From Chamaelirium japonicum (lineage: Eukaryota > Streptophyta > Magnoliopsida > Liliales > Melanthiaceae): a DNA stretch of 64,000 nt. Below the pieces are notes generated by a model that saw only the letters and a program-made list of their open reading frames with translations, did no database searches and was not told the origin of the DNA. The stretch covers positions 775,001 to 839,000 of the forward strand of contig CANTAL010000128.1 in NCBI GenBank assembly GCA_947650365.1, given 5' to 3'. The position numbers were made by a program, and so were the translations under genes. Within the stretch, counting starts at the first letter, position 1; every line of letters begins with the position of its first letter. Shown piece by piece: positions 23,501 to 36,144 of the stretch.

Positions 23501-25677
23501 TCCTTGATTTACAGATAGCCAATATCTTTTGCACCTCTCTCAGACCACTAGATGTCATATTTCTCTATTGAAGCAAATGTAAGAGCGAGTCTATATGCAG
23601 CCCATGTTTTATCTTTGGCAGCTCCAGTCTAAACGCAACACACCTTTTTTCCATAGGCTGCTCTGGTCTATAAGTCACCCCCTTTTTTCCCTCCGTCGTG
23701 CTCGTGCCGCCCACCCCGCCTGCCACTGCCCATCTAACTCGTTGTCACCGTTTCCCACTTCTTCCTCCTCCCCTTCTTCTTCTTCCTCCTCTTGAAAATC
23801 ATGACATTTGGCCATACTAGACCGAATGCACCTTCTAATGATTTGTTCACCCTAATGGAATACACATAAGGTGCATTCGGCCATTTAGCCTGGTATCGCC
23901 TAGTGTTGCGATTTTACAGGAGGGAAAGAGGAGTAAGAAGAAGAGGAGGAAGAAGAAAGGGAGGAAAAAGAGGATGATAATGGAGGGAGGAGGAGGAAAT
24001 AGGAGTAGGAAGGAGGGGAGGAAGAAGAGGAGGAAGGAGAAGGACGTGATAGTGGTGGGTTGCCAGCAGCGGAGGCAATCGACAGTCTGCACACGGCCGG
24101 TGATGGTGCAACTGGCGTGGGCTGCCATCAGCAAAAGAACAGGGATGAAATGGGGGCATATCGGGTATTTTTCAAATTGAAGTTAGGGCTGCCTTAGGTA
24201 TTTAGTGGGCTGTAAGTAGAACCACCCCAAATTTTATTGCTTTAGAACTACAATGGCACGATCTTTTTTCATCTCACTTTTTTGGGCCTAGTTGTAAAAG
24301 CATGACTTTTTTTTTTTCTGTCGCTGACGACTCCGACTTGGTGGTCATTTCCATTTCCAATCTCTGTTGTAGATCAACGCATGCCTGGATTTTCAGTAAT
24401 TAAAGCCCGATCTTGACCATTCTTCTCTCCCCTTTGCTATCTTGTATACCAACGTTGCTTCTCTTGAATAGTTGTAGTTCATGCTCTCCCAAGAAAACTG
24501 ACAGACCTGTCCTCTTAGTGTTAACTTATCAGACACTGCACTACATTGAATGTACTCTATTCCTTGAGTACATTGAATTGTAATACCCTTTAACCATTTC
24601 TAAACTTGCTGCTTGTATATTTTATCTCTTTTTTTTTTATAATTTTTTTTTTGGTGGTACACGGTTTCATTTGTTTGTTGTCGTTATGTTCAGTTCCTAC
24701 GTGAGCTGATCAGTGTAGTCAAGGCATCGCCTAGGCGTTTTGGACCTCCGACTGCCTAGGCAGTGGCTAGGCGGGCGATGGAGTCTGGGCGGCCGCCTAG
24801 GCGCCTACTTTAATAATTGAGTTTTTTTTAAAAAAATTAGTCGGGTTCAGATTGAGTTTTCTTGGCTCTCGTTTGCTTTTATCGGGTCCATGTTGTTTTA
24901 TAGATGACCAACACCATGCCATCATTAATGGAAAAAAAACGATTTTGTCCATGTTCTCAGGGTTTGAAGAGGAAAAGGCAGCATATAAGGATGGTTTATA
25001 TAAGAGTGACAATGATGTAGATTGTTAGGTGATTTAGATGAGTAATTTTAATGCTTTTTTTTTTTTTGGATATGTGGATGTAAAATGTTCCAAAAAATAA
25101 TAGATTACCTAATATGGTTATGTTTATGTTTATGTTTATGATATTTGCTTGAATTTATGGGTATGATAGGGTTATGTTTCTCTTGCTGATGGATATTTGT
25201 TGCAATATACAATCATTGTGGTTGACGTGTGATTCCTATTTGCTGTAATAATAATGGTTTTGTTGGTTACTATACGCTTTGTATCATACCCATTATCAAA
25301 TACTATTATTTCGACCATATCTATTTGTAGAAATTAAATTTTACTATGCATAAAAGCACAAATTACTTATGTATATATATTACTTATATTTATTTAATAT
25401 ATTTAATTTTTATTGCCTAGGCTTCACCTAGGTAGGCAAAATTGCCTAGGCATCGCCTTGACGCCTTGACTACACTGGAGCTGATTTATTATAACTGATA
25501 ACCACATATCATTTCTATTGTCAATGCAAAACTTTGAGTTGTAGAACTTTCTCCATCCTTGTTCTTGTTCTATTGTAAAGTAGTAGCTGATGAGATAATA
25601 TATTTGATCTGCAGGTAACAAATAATCCAAATGCTGTGGGAGGTTGCAGCTGTAAAAGCTCTTTCACAGTCAAATAG
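8388..25677 (+). CDS. ISCA2: Mitochondrial iron-sulfur assembly protein IscA-like 2, four exons
   Basis: Exons 8388-8528, 16597-16727, 16833-16941 and 25615-25677 join in frame to a 147-residue protein. All introns are GT-AG. The first ~35 residues are Arg/Ser/Ala-rich with few acidic residues, as expected of a mitochondrial presequence. The body is an A-type Fe-S carrier (HesB/IscA fold). [10 protein letters not shown] carries the first conserved Cys, followed by [29 protein letters not shown], and GGCSCKSSF supplies the C-terminal CxC pair. Such proteins act with ISCA1/IBA57 in late mitochondrial [4Fe-4S] maturation (family knowledge). The length matches plant ISCA2. The gene is unusual in its 8.07-kb intron 1 and 8.67-kb intron 3, both full of transposons. 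All exons keep conserved residues and frame, so it looks functional. Confidence 0.9.
8755..9470. repeat. Intron 1 duplicated segment, copy A
   Basis: It matches 14965-16053 in the same orientation. Shared stretches include 'tatttatagttgattttta', 'aggaggtaaggatct', 'gatcttaagcatgtc', 'atgttatcatatgcggccac', 'tgtggatgcacaatataata' and 'aagcaccacttgtgt'. The two copies flank the 4.7-kb hAT. The polypyrimidine 9160-9350 (ctctccaag repeats) is part of the unit. Not coding. Confidence 0.75.
9471..10093. other. ISCA2 intron 1 sequence, no gene
   Basis: Unique-looking AT-rich intronic DNA ending in the hAT target site gctacaac (10086-10093). No coding evidence is seen. Confidence 0.6.
10368..11137. 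mobile_element. Nested MITE with GCCTAGGCG repeats, 770 bp
   Basis: The ends are CACTGTTCTAAAA and, inverted, CAATGTTTTAAAA. They are flanked by the direct repeat tttggcc (10361-10367 and 11138-11144). Both subterminal regions consist of reiterated ggcggccgcctaggcg and ccgccttccgcc motifs. The centre is AT-rich and non-coding. It is inserted inside the hAT at 10094-14779. The GCCTAGGCG core is shared with the MITE at 24711-25477. Confidence 0.72.
11387..13545 (-). pseudogene. hAT transposase (BED-DUF659-dimerisation), frameshifted
   Basis: It is read on the minus strand from 13545. The exon at 13545-13264 starts [20 protein letters not shown] and has a BED-type finger with C-x2-C (CLFC) and a downstream His (HLSK). 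Segment 13154-12783 has the DUF659 core ([20 protein letters not shown]). Segment 12768-12055 continues [20 protein letters not shown] and [11 protein letters not shown]. Exon 11809-11387 has the C-terminal hAT dimerisation region ([20 protein letters not shown]) and an acidic tail. An intron with acceptor ctatatag|GAG precedes the last exon. Between 12783 and 12768 the frame changes by one base, and an A8 tract at about 13190 introduces a stop. Unless these are assembly errors, the transposase is dead. It cuts and pastes hAT ends in the nucleus (family knowledge). Confidence 0.8.
14965..16053. repeat. Intron 1 duplicated segment, copy B
   Basis: Second copy of 8755-9470, with an extra ~270 bp at about 15115-15390 that copy A lacks. 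Apart from that the blocks are collinear. Non-coding intronic DNA. Confidence 0.72.
16054..16596. other. ISCA2 intron 1, 3' part
   Basis: No gene is seen. At about 16268 'ctaggggtgaaact' followed by 'gggttgggttgg / caacccaaccc' motifs resembles one end of a hAT-like element, but I found no partner end. Confidence 0.4.
16597..16727 (+). CDS. ISCA2: ISCA2 exon 2
   Basis: The acceptor is ctgcag|AGATTG and the donor GACAG|gtattc (phase 2). It encodes [20 protein letters not shown], then [23 protein letters not shown], which carries the first metal-binding Cys of the IscA family. The upstream in-frame Met at 16525 is intronic and is not the start. Confidence 0.92.
16833..16941 (+). CDS. ISCA2: ISCA2 exon 3
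   Basis: The acceptor is ttgtag|AGTTTTTG, completing an Arg codon split after AG. It continues [18 protein letters not shown], then [18 protein letters not shown], with donor GTG|gttaga in phase 0. A 24-bp copy of the exon end plus donor is repeated 52 bp downstream. Confidence 0.92.
16942..17692. other. ISCA2 intron 3, 5' part
   Basis: This contains a 24-bp repeat of the exon 3/donor junction at 16981-17004 and, at 17160-17260, a copy of the dispersed 'ccggttggggctgagtg' repeat that also forms the arms of the 4.8-6.96-kb fold-back element. No gene. Confidence 0.55.
17872..17982 (+). ncRNA. 5S rRNA-like sequence in Cassandra 5' LTR
   Basis: It matches plant 5S rRNA through the internal Pol III control region: agttaagcgtgctcgg (A-box), agtagtactagg (intermediate element), and gatgggtgacctc...gggaag (C-box). 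The 5' part is more diverged. It is a retrotransposon component, not a true 5S gene unit. Confidence 0.85.
18264..18378 (+). ncRNA. 5S rRNA-like sequence in Cassandra 3' LTR
   Basis: Second 5S-like copy, with the same box order (agttaagcgtgctcg, agtagtactagg, gatgggtgacctcc). It differs from the first copy at scattered positions, for example cgagagagag where the first has cggacgagag. Confidence 0.83.
18421..19099. other. ISCA2 intron 3, no gene
   Basis: Non-coding sequence. The stretch 18720-18860 has ctctccaa/agctct-rich motifs similar in style to the polypyrimidine part of the intron 1 duplication, but the match is weak. Confidence 0.4.
19100..21345. repeat. Intronic repeat blocks (three related copies)
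   Basis: Segments at about 19130-19240 and 19560-19700 share 'ccaatyggattg', 'gggccat' and 'taaagtgcaytrtgaga'. Segments 19300-19440 and 21060-21215 share 'ttgcctcac', 'gccttccttcgtcct', 'gcaaggg' and 'gtacatgg'. They look like decayed dispersed repeat copies. The frame at 20055-20593 has no recognisable protein. Confidence 0.4.
21346..22719. other. ISCA2 intron 3, no gene
   Basis: AT-rich sequence with a (CA)n run at about 21477-21502. I find no conserved coding frame or element termini. Confidence 0.5.
22790..23185. repeat. hAT-like AACCCGAAC-rich repeat (uncertain)
   Basis: Both ends of this stretch are rich in 'gaacccgaac / cccaaacccgaac' motifs (22810-22850 and 23085-23160) around an AT-rich middle with a C14 run near 22848. 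That resembles subterminal arrays of small hAT elements, but clear TIRs and a TSD were not found. Confidence 0.35.
23186..24710. other. ISCA2 intron 3 with polypyrimidine/polypurine repeat
   Basis: Segment 23590-24180 has a TTCCTCC tract (23755-23793) and a GGAAGAAG tract (23920-24045), in the same style as the repeats at 985-1745 and 3255-3990. Long Ser/Pro/Phe frames here are low-complexity artefacts. No gene. Confidence 0.45.
24711..25477. mobile_element. hAT-like MITE, 767 bp, perfect 8-bp TSD
   Basis: The terminal inverted repeats are CAGTGTAGTCAAGGC at 24711 and its complement ending at 25477. The flanks are identical: gagctgat at 24703-24710 and 25478-25485. Subterminal repeats contain gcctaggcg/cgcctaggc, as in the MITE at 10368-11137. 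The AT-rich centre has tgtttatgtttatg repeats and no coding region. It lies 138 bp upstream of ISCA2 exon 4. Confidence 0.88.
25615..25677 (+). CDS. ISCA2: ISCA2 exon 4 (CxC motif)
   Basis: The acceptor is gatctgcag|GTAACA (phase 0). It encodes [20 protein letters not shown] then TAG. The GGCSCKSSF motif is the diagnostic C-terminal cysteine pair of A-type carriers. It is too short for simple ORF detection and lies 8.67 kb beyond exon 3. Confidence 0.92.
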   Translation, partial: VTNNPNAVGGCSCKSSFTVK

Positions 25678-27715
25678 ATGATATTGTAAGCCCCTTTTAC
25701 CTACTGATGCTTGCTCTTTGTACTTTAGTTTGTGATAATGTTCTTTAGATCAGTAGCCTGCTATTTTATGAATTTATGCATTACTTGTGCATTTTTTATG
25801 GGCAAAATATATCTCCAAATTGTTGCTAGACAATGAAACAATTGGATTGTTTGTAAAGTTTACTAACTCTTATTAAACAAATATAGCAGGAAAGTTGCTA
25901 TTTGTATTTTTAGGAATTTAAACTTCTCTGTTTTTTTATATTCTGTACTGAGAAGAGGGCGAGGGGCCAAAAATCAGATGAACTTAAAAATATAGGGCTA
26001 TATGAATCCCATTTTACTTGGAGATGAAGAATTAAGCTACATGACCAAATTTATGGGGGAATATGGCGTTCCATTTATATGAAGGCTCTCCGCATTAAAG
26101 AATAGAGAAAAGTGATGCTCATGACTATCTTTTGGCATGGGAAAAGAGCCCTTGATGCAGAATTTGAAGGGGTTTTGTTGTTCATTAAAGAGAGAGGATG
26201 AGAAAGAAGGAAAGGAAAAGGAAAAAAGTTGAAAATAAGAAGGAGAATAAATTGATGGATTTGGAATTCTTTCCCCCGAAGAGAAGGGCTAAGATAGATG
26301 TGCTAATGATAGAGCCTTTAGAAGGATCCTTGGTGGAATTTTTTTACGCTAGATGAAGTTATGAATTTTTTTTTTTCCGCCTAGTTTCTTCTTTCCTGCC
26401 CTCACCTTTGATGGGTTGGCATTCCTTTTTTCCCCTTACACTTTTTTTTGTCTTCTTTCCTTCATCCGAACTTTAACCCTTTAGAAAATTTATGTGGACC
26501 AACTGGGTACCAATGTGAGTCCATAAAAATGTTCCTGCGGCTTGGAGATTCTAGAATAATTCAACATGTGTAGTGTACTGATGAAGATCATTGACTAACT
26601 CAGAAATTCAATCGTATCGAGAAGAAGCTGTCAGATGGTGACATCAGGAATGATCACATTGAGAAGATGGACACATGGTTCCAAGAGATTTCGATGCATC
26701 TTCGACAAATCAGTCTGAGGGGTGTTAGAATTATGTGGTACACGGCCTCATGATTCTATTCATGTTTTCTTCTTCTGATTGCTTCAACTTTTTTAGTTAA
26801 GCAGCAGCTTCAGCTTTGGAGGTTTTGGAAGTTACCTTCATACATATACATGCTCTTCTGCTATCGTATATGATCTCGCTGGTGCTTGATTGGTGGTTTG
26901 TCATCCTCATCGAAAACTCAAGGTAGATCCACCTTGAGTTTGAGGGGTGTGTTATAAAAGTGTAGTGGTGGCTGTATTTCTGCATACAACCCTAGATTAG
27001 TGTTTATGGTGTTACTTTTGTAATGTAAAATTTTTGCTTCGTACTTCAATGAGAACTGGATTCAGATTCCAACATTTCTCAAGTTATTAAGAAGTTTATT
27101 TTCCATATAAACAACAAAGAGGGAGACAACAGTAAATAAAAGGGTAAATTATCAGACAATGGACTCCACCATGAGGCCACGAAGATGGTGAAGCAGCTCC
27201 AAATCAGCAATAGTAGACGGACGATAAGTCGTTGGAAGAAGAAATGTCAAAGAATGTAGTTCAACCAAGAGAGTTTCCAAGGATGGTGCCTCTGAAGTGC
27301 AATATCATGAGAAGATGAGAACGTAACCACACTGCTATCATGGGTAAAGGAATGAATCATTGCATGCTATAAAGCCACAAACTGTCAAAAGCTCTCCAAG
27401 TAGCCATTGAAGATACACCGACGAAAGTCTAGAGCCCTTATGTGAATGTGCAACTTGGATTCATTTCCTAGTTTTAGATGGTATTTTACGACCGACTTTC
27501 AGCACAACATCAACCCACCTTTCTCATCCGGTCTTGGGAGCGGCAATAACAGCTTGAAATGATGGCATTGTAGGAGAATGAAGAAAATCACCCTTATGCA
27601 ATGTATCTGCAGCTCAAAGGGTCAGAGAAGTTTCTGATGGCGCAAATTAATGCATAGGACCTTTGACAAAAAAGACAAGAAATTAGAGATATAGGAGCAA
27701 GCAAATTAAAAACCT
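25678..27715. other. ISCA2 downstream region; possible LTR remnant
   Basis: The ISCA2 3' UTR and polyadenylation site should lie in the first few hundred bases but cannot be placed. At 26925-26946 'ccttgagtttgagggg' followed by TGTGTTATAAAAG, ending ttccaaca at 27077, resembles a polypurine tract plus a short Ty1-copia-type LTR. The frame at 26601-26720 (EKKLSDGDIRNDHIEKMDTW) looks protein-like but is unassigned. No intact gene. Confidence 0.4.
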
Positions 27716-28069
27716 TCTACAATGATCACCATACAAGTCACCTACATTTGTTTGAGAGGCCATGAAAGATGCCTAAAGGATGCATAGGCTTTGCCGACAA
27801 TGAACTGCATGCAAAGGGAGGCATAAGCACTTGTTGGTGAAGTGAATTTTGAAGTAAGAAAGCAAAATAGAGAATACGTACAAGTAACCGAATCCGCTAA
27901 GGCCATGTTTCACTAGGGTGTAAGATAAACTGATAAAAAAATCCTTATCTCGTGGCTCGAGATGACAAATCTGGTTGGAGGCTCTAACCCATGTATATGG
28001 GATATAATAATATACCAAGAAAGGGGTGCTATATTATATCCCAAGATACGGACACAATATTTGTTTACT

Positions 28070-28480
28070 CCATCTCGTGTATGCGACATCCATCACCCTC
28101 GCTACCATTGTCACTACCACCACCGCCGCCGCCGCCATCAACACCACACCACCAGCACCGCTAAAACTGCCACAACCACCATTACCACCACGCCTCTCAC
28201 ACCCGCTACCACTATTACATCACCACGCCACCACTACCACCTCCACCGCTGTCGCCAGACCCCCACTACCACCACAACCGCACCACTGCCGCCGCCACCA
28301 TTGCCACCATCACCCCCACTACCACCAACTTCGCCGCGATCGCCAGCTCCTCCACCACTATCACTACCACCAATGTTGCTGCGCCCACCAGCTCCACCAC
28401 AGCCACTTCCACCACCTCCACCATCACCACTGCCACATCGCCACTGCCACAACCATTACCACCTCCACCATCAGGATATT
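28070..28480. repeat. CCA/CAC trinucleotide-rich minisatellite
   Basis: About 400 bp of imperfect accacc/ccaccg/gccacc repeats. It gives Thr/His/Pro-rich frames on one strand and Gly-rich frames on the other. No start context, domain or homology suggests a gene. Confidence 0.8.
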
Positions 28481-29975
28481 TTGGAAGGAACTAGAAAAAG
28501 TTTTTTATCCGACATGCTAATATATTACATGCTAAATGCTGGATAAGGATTGCATTATCATCTCCGACAAAATTATATCCCAATTTGTACCAAACATAGA
28601 ATAGGGATAAGAATGGATAAACCATAGTTATATAGTATATAGGTGTCCAGTGGGAAAGGTTATCCTGCATATTCCTATCCTATCTCTGACATAATATGCA
28701 AGCCCTAAAAGCATATCCTAGCCGCCTGATTTGAGAGAGAGAGAGAGAGGTTCAGAGTCCTCTCTCCTTCTGAGCATAGAGGGAGGGTGTGACTGCAAAG
28801 GAAAGTGACAGGCAGTCATTGCACTATAGAGGAGGCTGTCAACAACGATTTGGTAGAGGAGAACCAGTGACATCTTTGAGAATTCGCATGTGGAGAAGGA
28901 TGTAAATGGTGACGACTTTTGGATTCAAGTCCATGACCAAGGAGGAAAAGGAATCCACCCAATGGGTTTAATGGCAGCGACAAAAAAGGTGAAGACGGGA
29001 CCACTGCAAGGTAATCTCTGCAACAAAACAAGGCCAATGATGAGCAGTTGAACTGTAACAAGCTAATGACGAGCAGTTGAACCATAGAATAGGACTATTG
29101 TCGACCACACAGAATTGATCATAGAGCCTAGTCCTAAAATGCCTTGAGTTGCACGCAAACAAATGTGTGAGGTTATACATGAGGAACACAACCAAAAAGA
29201 CCCTGATGAAGGTGGCTGGAGTTTCGCATCAGTGTCGAAGGATGACCAATAGAGAGATGGCTCTGATACCACGATTACTTAAGGAGATGCTGGAAAATGT
29301 GGGCTCGTTTCTTATTAAGGCATGGAGTCAATATGTAGAATAACATGACAAGTTTTAGAACTCGATATCTAACCTATACTGGCCGGCCCAAAACCAGTTC
29401 AACTGGGCAGAGTTGACTCGGTATTGCCTGAGCTTTGAACCATGAGATAACTCACATCGTAATAAGGCTTACACTACACATCTAATGGGTCTTGATTTAT
29501 GCCCTAGCATTGTATTTGTATAAAGACATTGCATTACAAACCAAAATACATTACTATTGTACTATCATGTCTGTTAAGACTTCCGAGAATGGATGCATCA
29601 TGCATCAACCAAGAGACCAATGTCTGCTAAAGCAATTTTTTTTATTTTTTAACCACTGATGAATTCTCAGTTCATTTTCGACCAATCCAATAGTGTCGTT
29701 TGGAAAGACGAGCTATTCACCCGCCTGTTTAATCTAGATTCATCGTCTCAAAATCATGTTCACAGTCCGACTGGCCGTCAATATCCACTTCTCTTAGTAT
29801 ACTAGCTTAGTCGTAATCCACTGATTCAGGAATCGATCCCTTTATTACCGACTTTCTCTTCAGACCTTTAGCCAAACTCACCAAAGCCGACCAGAAACCT
29901 GTAACCAACCGATCTCAGAACGGGCAGGAATCATACTTTCATGGATGAAAGACGTTATTACCTCTGCGATTTAAG
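28481..29975. other. Intergenic, no gene seen
   Basis: It contains a short GA run at 28733-28749. At 29259-29271 there is 'ggctctgatacca', the reverse complement of the tRNA-iMet primer-binding motif TGGTATCAGAGCC, so a decayed minus-strand copia-type element may be present. I could not find its LTRs. Confidence 0.4.
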
Positions 29976-30197
29976 TTGAGCATGCACATCAAATATTTCT
30001 TTGGTTCTCGTCTATTAAAGATGATGCTTTACTGCACCCAGCATTGTTCTATAGACAAACTAACAGAGAATCATACTGCAGTTCGGAGTGCGGGTAAAGT
30101 GCTTTCACTATCTTTGGACGCTTTGTTCGGTCTCCAGTTGTGGAAGAGTAAGAAGCAGTTGAAAGACAGCGATCTGTCCGATAAAATATTGAAATGA
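29976..30197 (+). pseudogene. Unidentified protein-like fragment
   Basis: A 73-residue frame whose second half (VRSAGKVLSLSLDALFGLQL, then WKSKKQLKDSDLSDKILK) has balanced, protein-like composition. It is preceded by a plausible acceptor (actgcag at about 30081), so it could be the last exon or a captured piece of a gene. I do not recognise the family, and no neighbouring exon was found. Confidence 0.25.
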
Positions 30198-31440
30198 TAC
30201 CAGTTTGTTGTACCTGGTCTTGTGATATTGATGTAAGAGGTTATCTTCAATTTTTTTGCGTTAACGATAAGTGATAATATATTAACGGAAGTGATTGTTT
30301 TGATTTTTTGTGCTAATACATTAATGGGAGTGTTTGTTATCCAAAGAAGGTGGGAGGTGGGCGGCAGAGGGGGCTGAGGATGTCATCGGAAAAAGGGTGC
30401 AGCGGAGGAGGCTAGGGGCAGCGTCCGAAGCGGAGGGCGATGGGGGCTGGCATCAATGGTGACGGGTTGGAGGTTGGGGATGTGGGTAAGTAGGGACTAT
30501 TTTTTTTCTTCAAGTTTCTTGGGTGCCACCATCAATTTCATGGGTGCAAATAGAGCATCCCTAGCCTAACTAATGATGCCATAATTAATCCTATGAACAT
30601 GATATCAACGGTCAGGATCTACACCTTCAAACAAGGCGCACCGGCCTTGAGGGAAAGTTTGGTCCACGGTGTTCATATCGGGAGTCGATCAGGGAACCTC
30701 TCTGACATGGGAGAGAGGAAATACCACCGTCGGTGTGGCAAATTTGAAGGTATAATGAAATATAGAAATCTAGACCCTCAATGTAGAAAATAAACAGAAG
30801 ATTGGATAACTTGGTTGACATGTGATGTGATACTCACATAACCAAGTTATCATAAATTCTTCTCAAATCCAAATTGATACAAGAAACCTAAATGAACCAC
30901 CAATTGTGATCCTGGGACGTCTCACTGTAGTGTTTCACCGGGCCATCGGCCGTGCTTTTGCATAAGGTCCCTCCCAAAAAGAAAACAGACAACAAGATGC
31001 TTTTGCATAAGGTAAAAGAAAACAGACAACAAGATGCTTTTGGATAGGTCCCTCTCAAAAAAATGCAATGACAAGCAAGTCACTTCATTAGCCTTTTCAC
31101 ACCTTTAAATAACAAAACTGCCCTTCTATTATCCAACTAACCAGCCAATTCTAAACCTAACCATAACCCTAATTATTGAATCCTAACCCTAATTTTATAT
31201 CCCTAACAGTGAATCCCAATCCTAAACCTAACCGAAATCACTGTAGTAGACCAAAATCACCATAGCACTCCGAAAAACTATAGCACTCCGAAGTTGCTAC
31301 AATGATTTGTGTCAACATCCGGATTCTATATAATTTTCTAACGGAGAGTGAAATTAAAGTTGTTTCGAAGGGAGTATTCACCGAAACATCATATATATAT
31401 CCTTTAGCTCAAACAGATCGCTTTTTTCTCAGGGACCTAA
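30198..31440. other. Intergenic repeats, no gene
   Basis: It includes degenerate taaccctaa-like motifs (31150-31225) and a copy of the 'ggtccctcccaaaaa' dispersed repeat (30960-31070), with an internal ~45-bp duplication of 'gaaaacagacaacaagatgc'. No coding region. Confidence 0.5.
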
Positions 31441-31452
31441 ATGTAGCCTAGC

Positions 31453-31646
31453 TTGACTTTGCCCACCAAATTTTGCCTTGAATTAGACTTTACCCGCCAT
31501 ATTTTCATTAATTAGACTTTACCCACCAAAACTAACTGTTCCGCCAGCTCACCCCCCCAAAACAATCAGTTTTGGGGATAAAGTCTAATTAATGAAAATA
31601 TGGGGGGTAAAGTCTAATTTAAGGCAAAGATTGGGGGGCAAAGTCA
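31453..31646. repeat. Hairpin MITE with ~80-bp arms
   Basis: The left arm (about 31453-31535: ttgactttgcccaccaaatt... to ...tttacccaccaaaact) is nearly perfectly complementary to the right arm (about 31567-31646), around a loop of about 30 bp. Each arm also holds two copies of 'aattagacttta'. The hairpin lies about 190 bp beyond the peroxidase stop codon, on its 3' side. It would fold as a long stem in either transcript. Confidence 0.8.
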
Positions 31647-31835
31647 AAATAACCCTTAATTTGTCAATATTTAAAATAGAGGGGTCCACTCCTCCGCAAC
31701 CAATAAATAATTGCCACGTAACAGGGGTAGCATTCAAGTATTAATTCCAAGCCCAAATTGTTTGTTACACGAAAAGCTAATAAACAAGCAAGAGAAGCGT
31801 GAAACGCTATAACCTCACATTCAAGAAACCCTAAC

Positions 31836-34799
<2,964 letters not shown>

Positions 34800-35605
34800 G
34801 GAGGAGGATGAGGAAGAGGAAGAGGAAGGAAGGAATGAGGTGATTGTATAGAAATGTTGGGGATTAGCCAATTTATGCGTTGAGGGGCTACCGGCTTCCA
34901 ATTCTTTAAAGAACCTAATCACTGATTGGATCAAGAAGAAAGGGTGATGAGTGTATAAAACTTGCCGATAATGGGCTTTGGTCCGGGTGACGTCACAGAC
35001 CCGTTGGGCCTGACTTGACTTACTTGAACCCTAAATGGTCCAACCCACGTATGAAAGAGGCTACCAATCAGGTTAGGCCACGTGTAGGGCAAGAGAATGG
35101 CTCTCCTCTTGCCAGCCTGGAGCTTTGGAGATTTTCTTTTCCCCTCAGAGTGGTCGTCAACCCGAGCAGCATTTTGAAATGCTGGATACTGGCGTTAGGT
35201 GCTACCAGACTGTGCACTTTGCCTGTGCGGGATTCATCGGTCGGGGATGGATACAATGGACGGCTGGGATCGGGCCACGCCTGAGTGGCGGAAGAAGCAT
35301 GGAAGATAGTATGGCTGAATGGCATTTACTTCTCGGTGTGGTTAGCTATTTTTCTGTCATTAGTTAGTCTTTCTCTTGCATAAGAATCATCCACCTTCTT
35401 GTAGGTCTGGCACTTAGAAACATCTACCTTCCATATAATATACATTTAAGTCATCTGGGATTCATGGAAGGCAACAATCCTTCACTTAGGTAGCCACAAG
35501 TTATCTACAAAGCTTTCTTAATCCCATGAAAATAAAACATCTCCGCCCGCTTTGTTGTGACTGGTCTTTCTCTCTCCTTAGTTGCGAGTCCAGCCTGTAG
35601 GGTTA
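34800..35605. other. Peroxidase upstream region
   Basis: The sequence just upstream of the peroxidase start (minus strand) contains 'gcataaattgg' at about 34872, a possible TATA-like element. A dispersed-repeat copy lies at 35190-35290 ('gattcatcggtcggggatgg'). No other gene. Confidence 0.4.
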
Positions 35606-36144
35606 CTAGTGCATGCCTGTGGCTATCGACACTTCAGCGGACTGCCTTCGACGGCAACACACATGTTGGCACTGTAACAGGCCGCCTTCGGCAATAAAAT
35701 ACTTTCAACGACAACACCGACATTCATAGGGACACCCATTTCCTCACCCGTGTCGATTGGCACGAAGCGGGCGCCTTCGGCGCGACCAACTCCCCCTCTC
35801 CCTATAATCAATCAATCACAGTTGTCTCTGTTCGAACGGATTCCTCGATATCGACCCGATGGTTTGGGACGGTCGAAATTTCAGCAGGCGGGTTAATAGC
35901 CGTTGATGCGAACAATGATCACGAGATGAACGGTCAGGTTTAGTACAATTTCAATGGGCCGGGATTTTAGGGGTTTAGTGCAGTTTAAATGGATTGGGAT
36001 TTGAAACCATGGAGAGATTGTGCATTGATTTTTGAACGAATGGTTAGATCTATTCAGTTCATTTTTGTCCAGTCAGCTTGTCCTAGTCAGTTTTTTTGTT
36101 CCGTTTTATCTAGTTAGCACAAAACCGACGTCGCTTGTTATATA
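35606..36144 (-). mobile_element. Helitron family copy, ~540 bp
   Basis: CTAG at 35606-35609 with the adjoining hairpin region (gcatgcctgtggctatcg...) matches the 3' end of the Helitron at 2255. The other end, tagcacaaaaccgacgtcgc followed by ttgttatata (36141-36144), matches its 5' end but lacks the final GA (TC on the minus strand). It directly abuts the next copy. Confidence 0.65.

Noticed and set aside
27962-28546. 194-residue Thr/Pro/His-rich open frame
   Set aside because: Translation of a CCA/CAC minisatellite; no protein-like composition outside the repeat.
29259-29271. A complete copia element around the tRNA-iMet PBS-like motif
   Set aside because: The 13-base motif matches, but no LTR pair, gag or pol was found nearby; could be chance or a decayed remnant.
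31150-31225. Telomere-like taaccctaa motifs
   Set aside because: Only a few degenerate, irregularly spaced units, within a dispersed repeat; not an interstitial telomere array.
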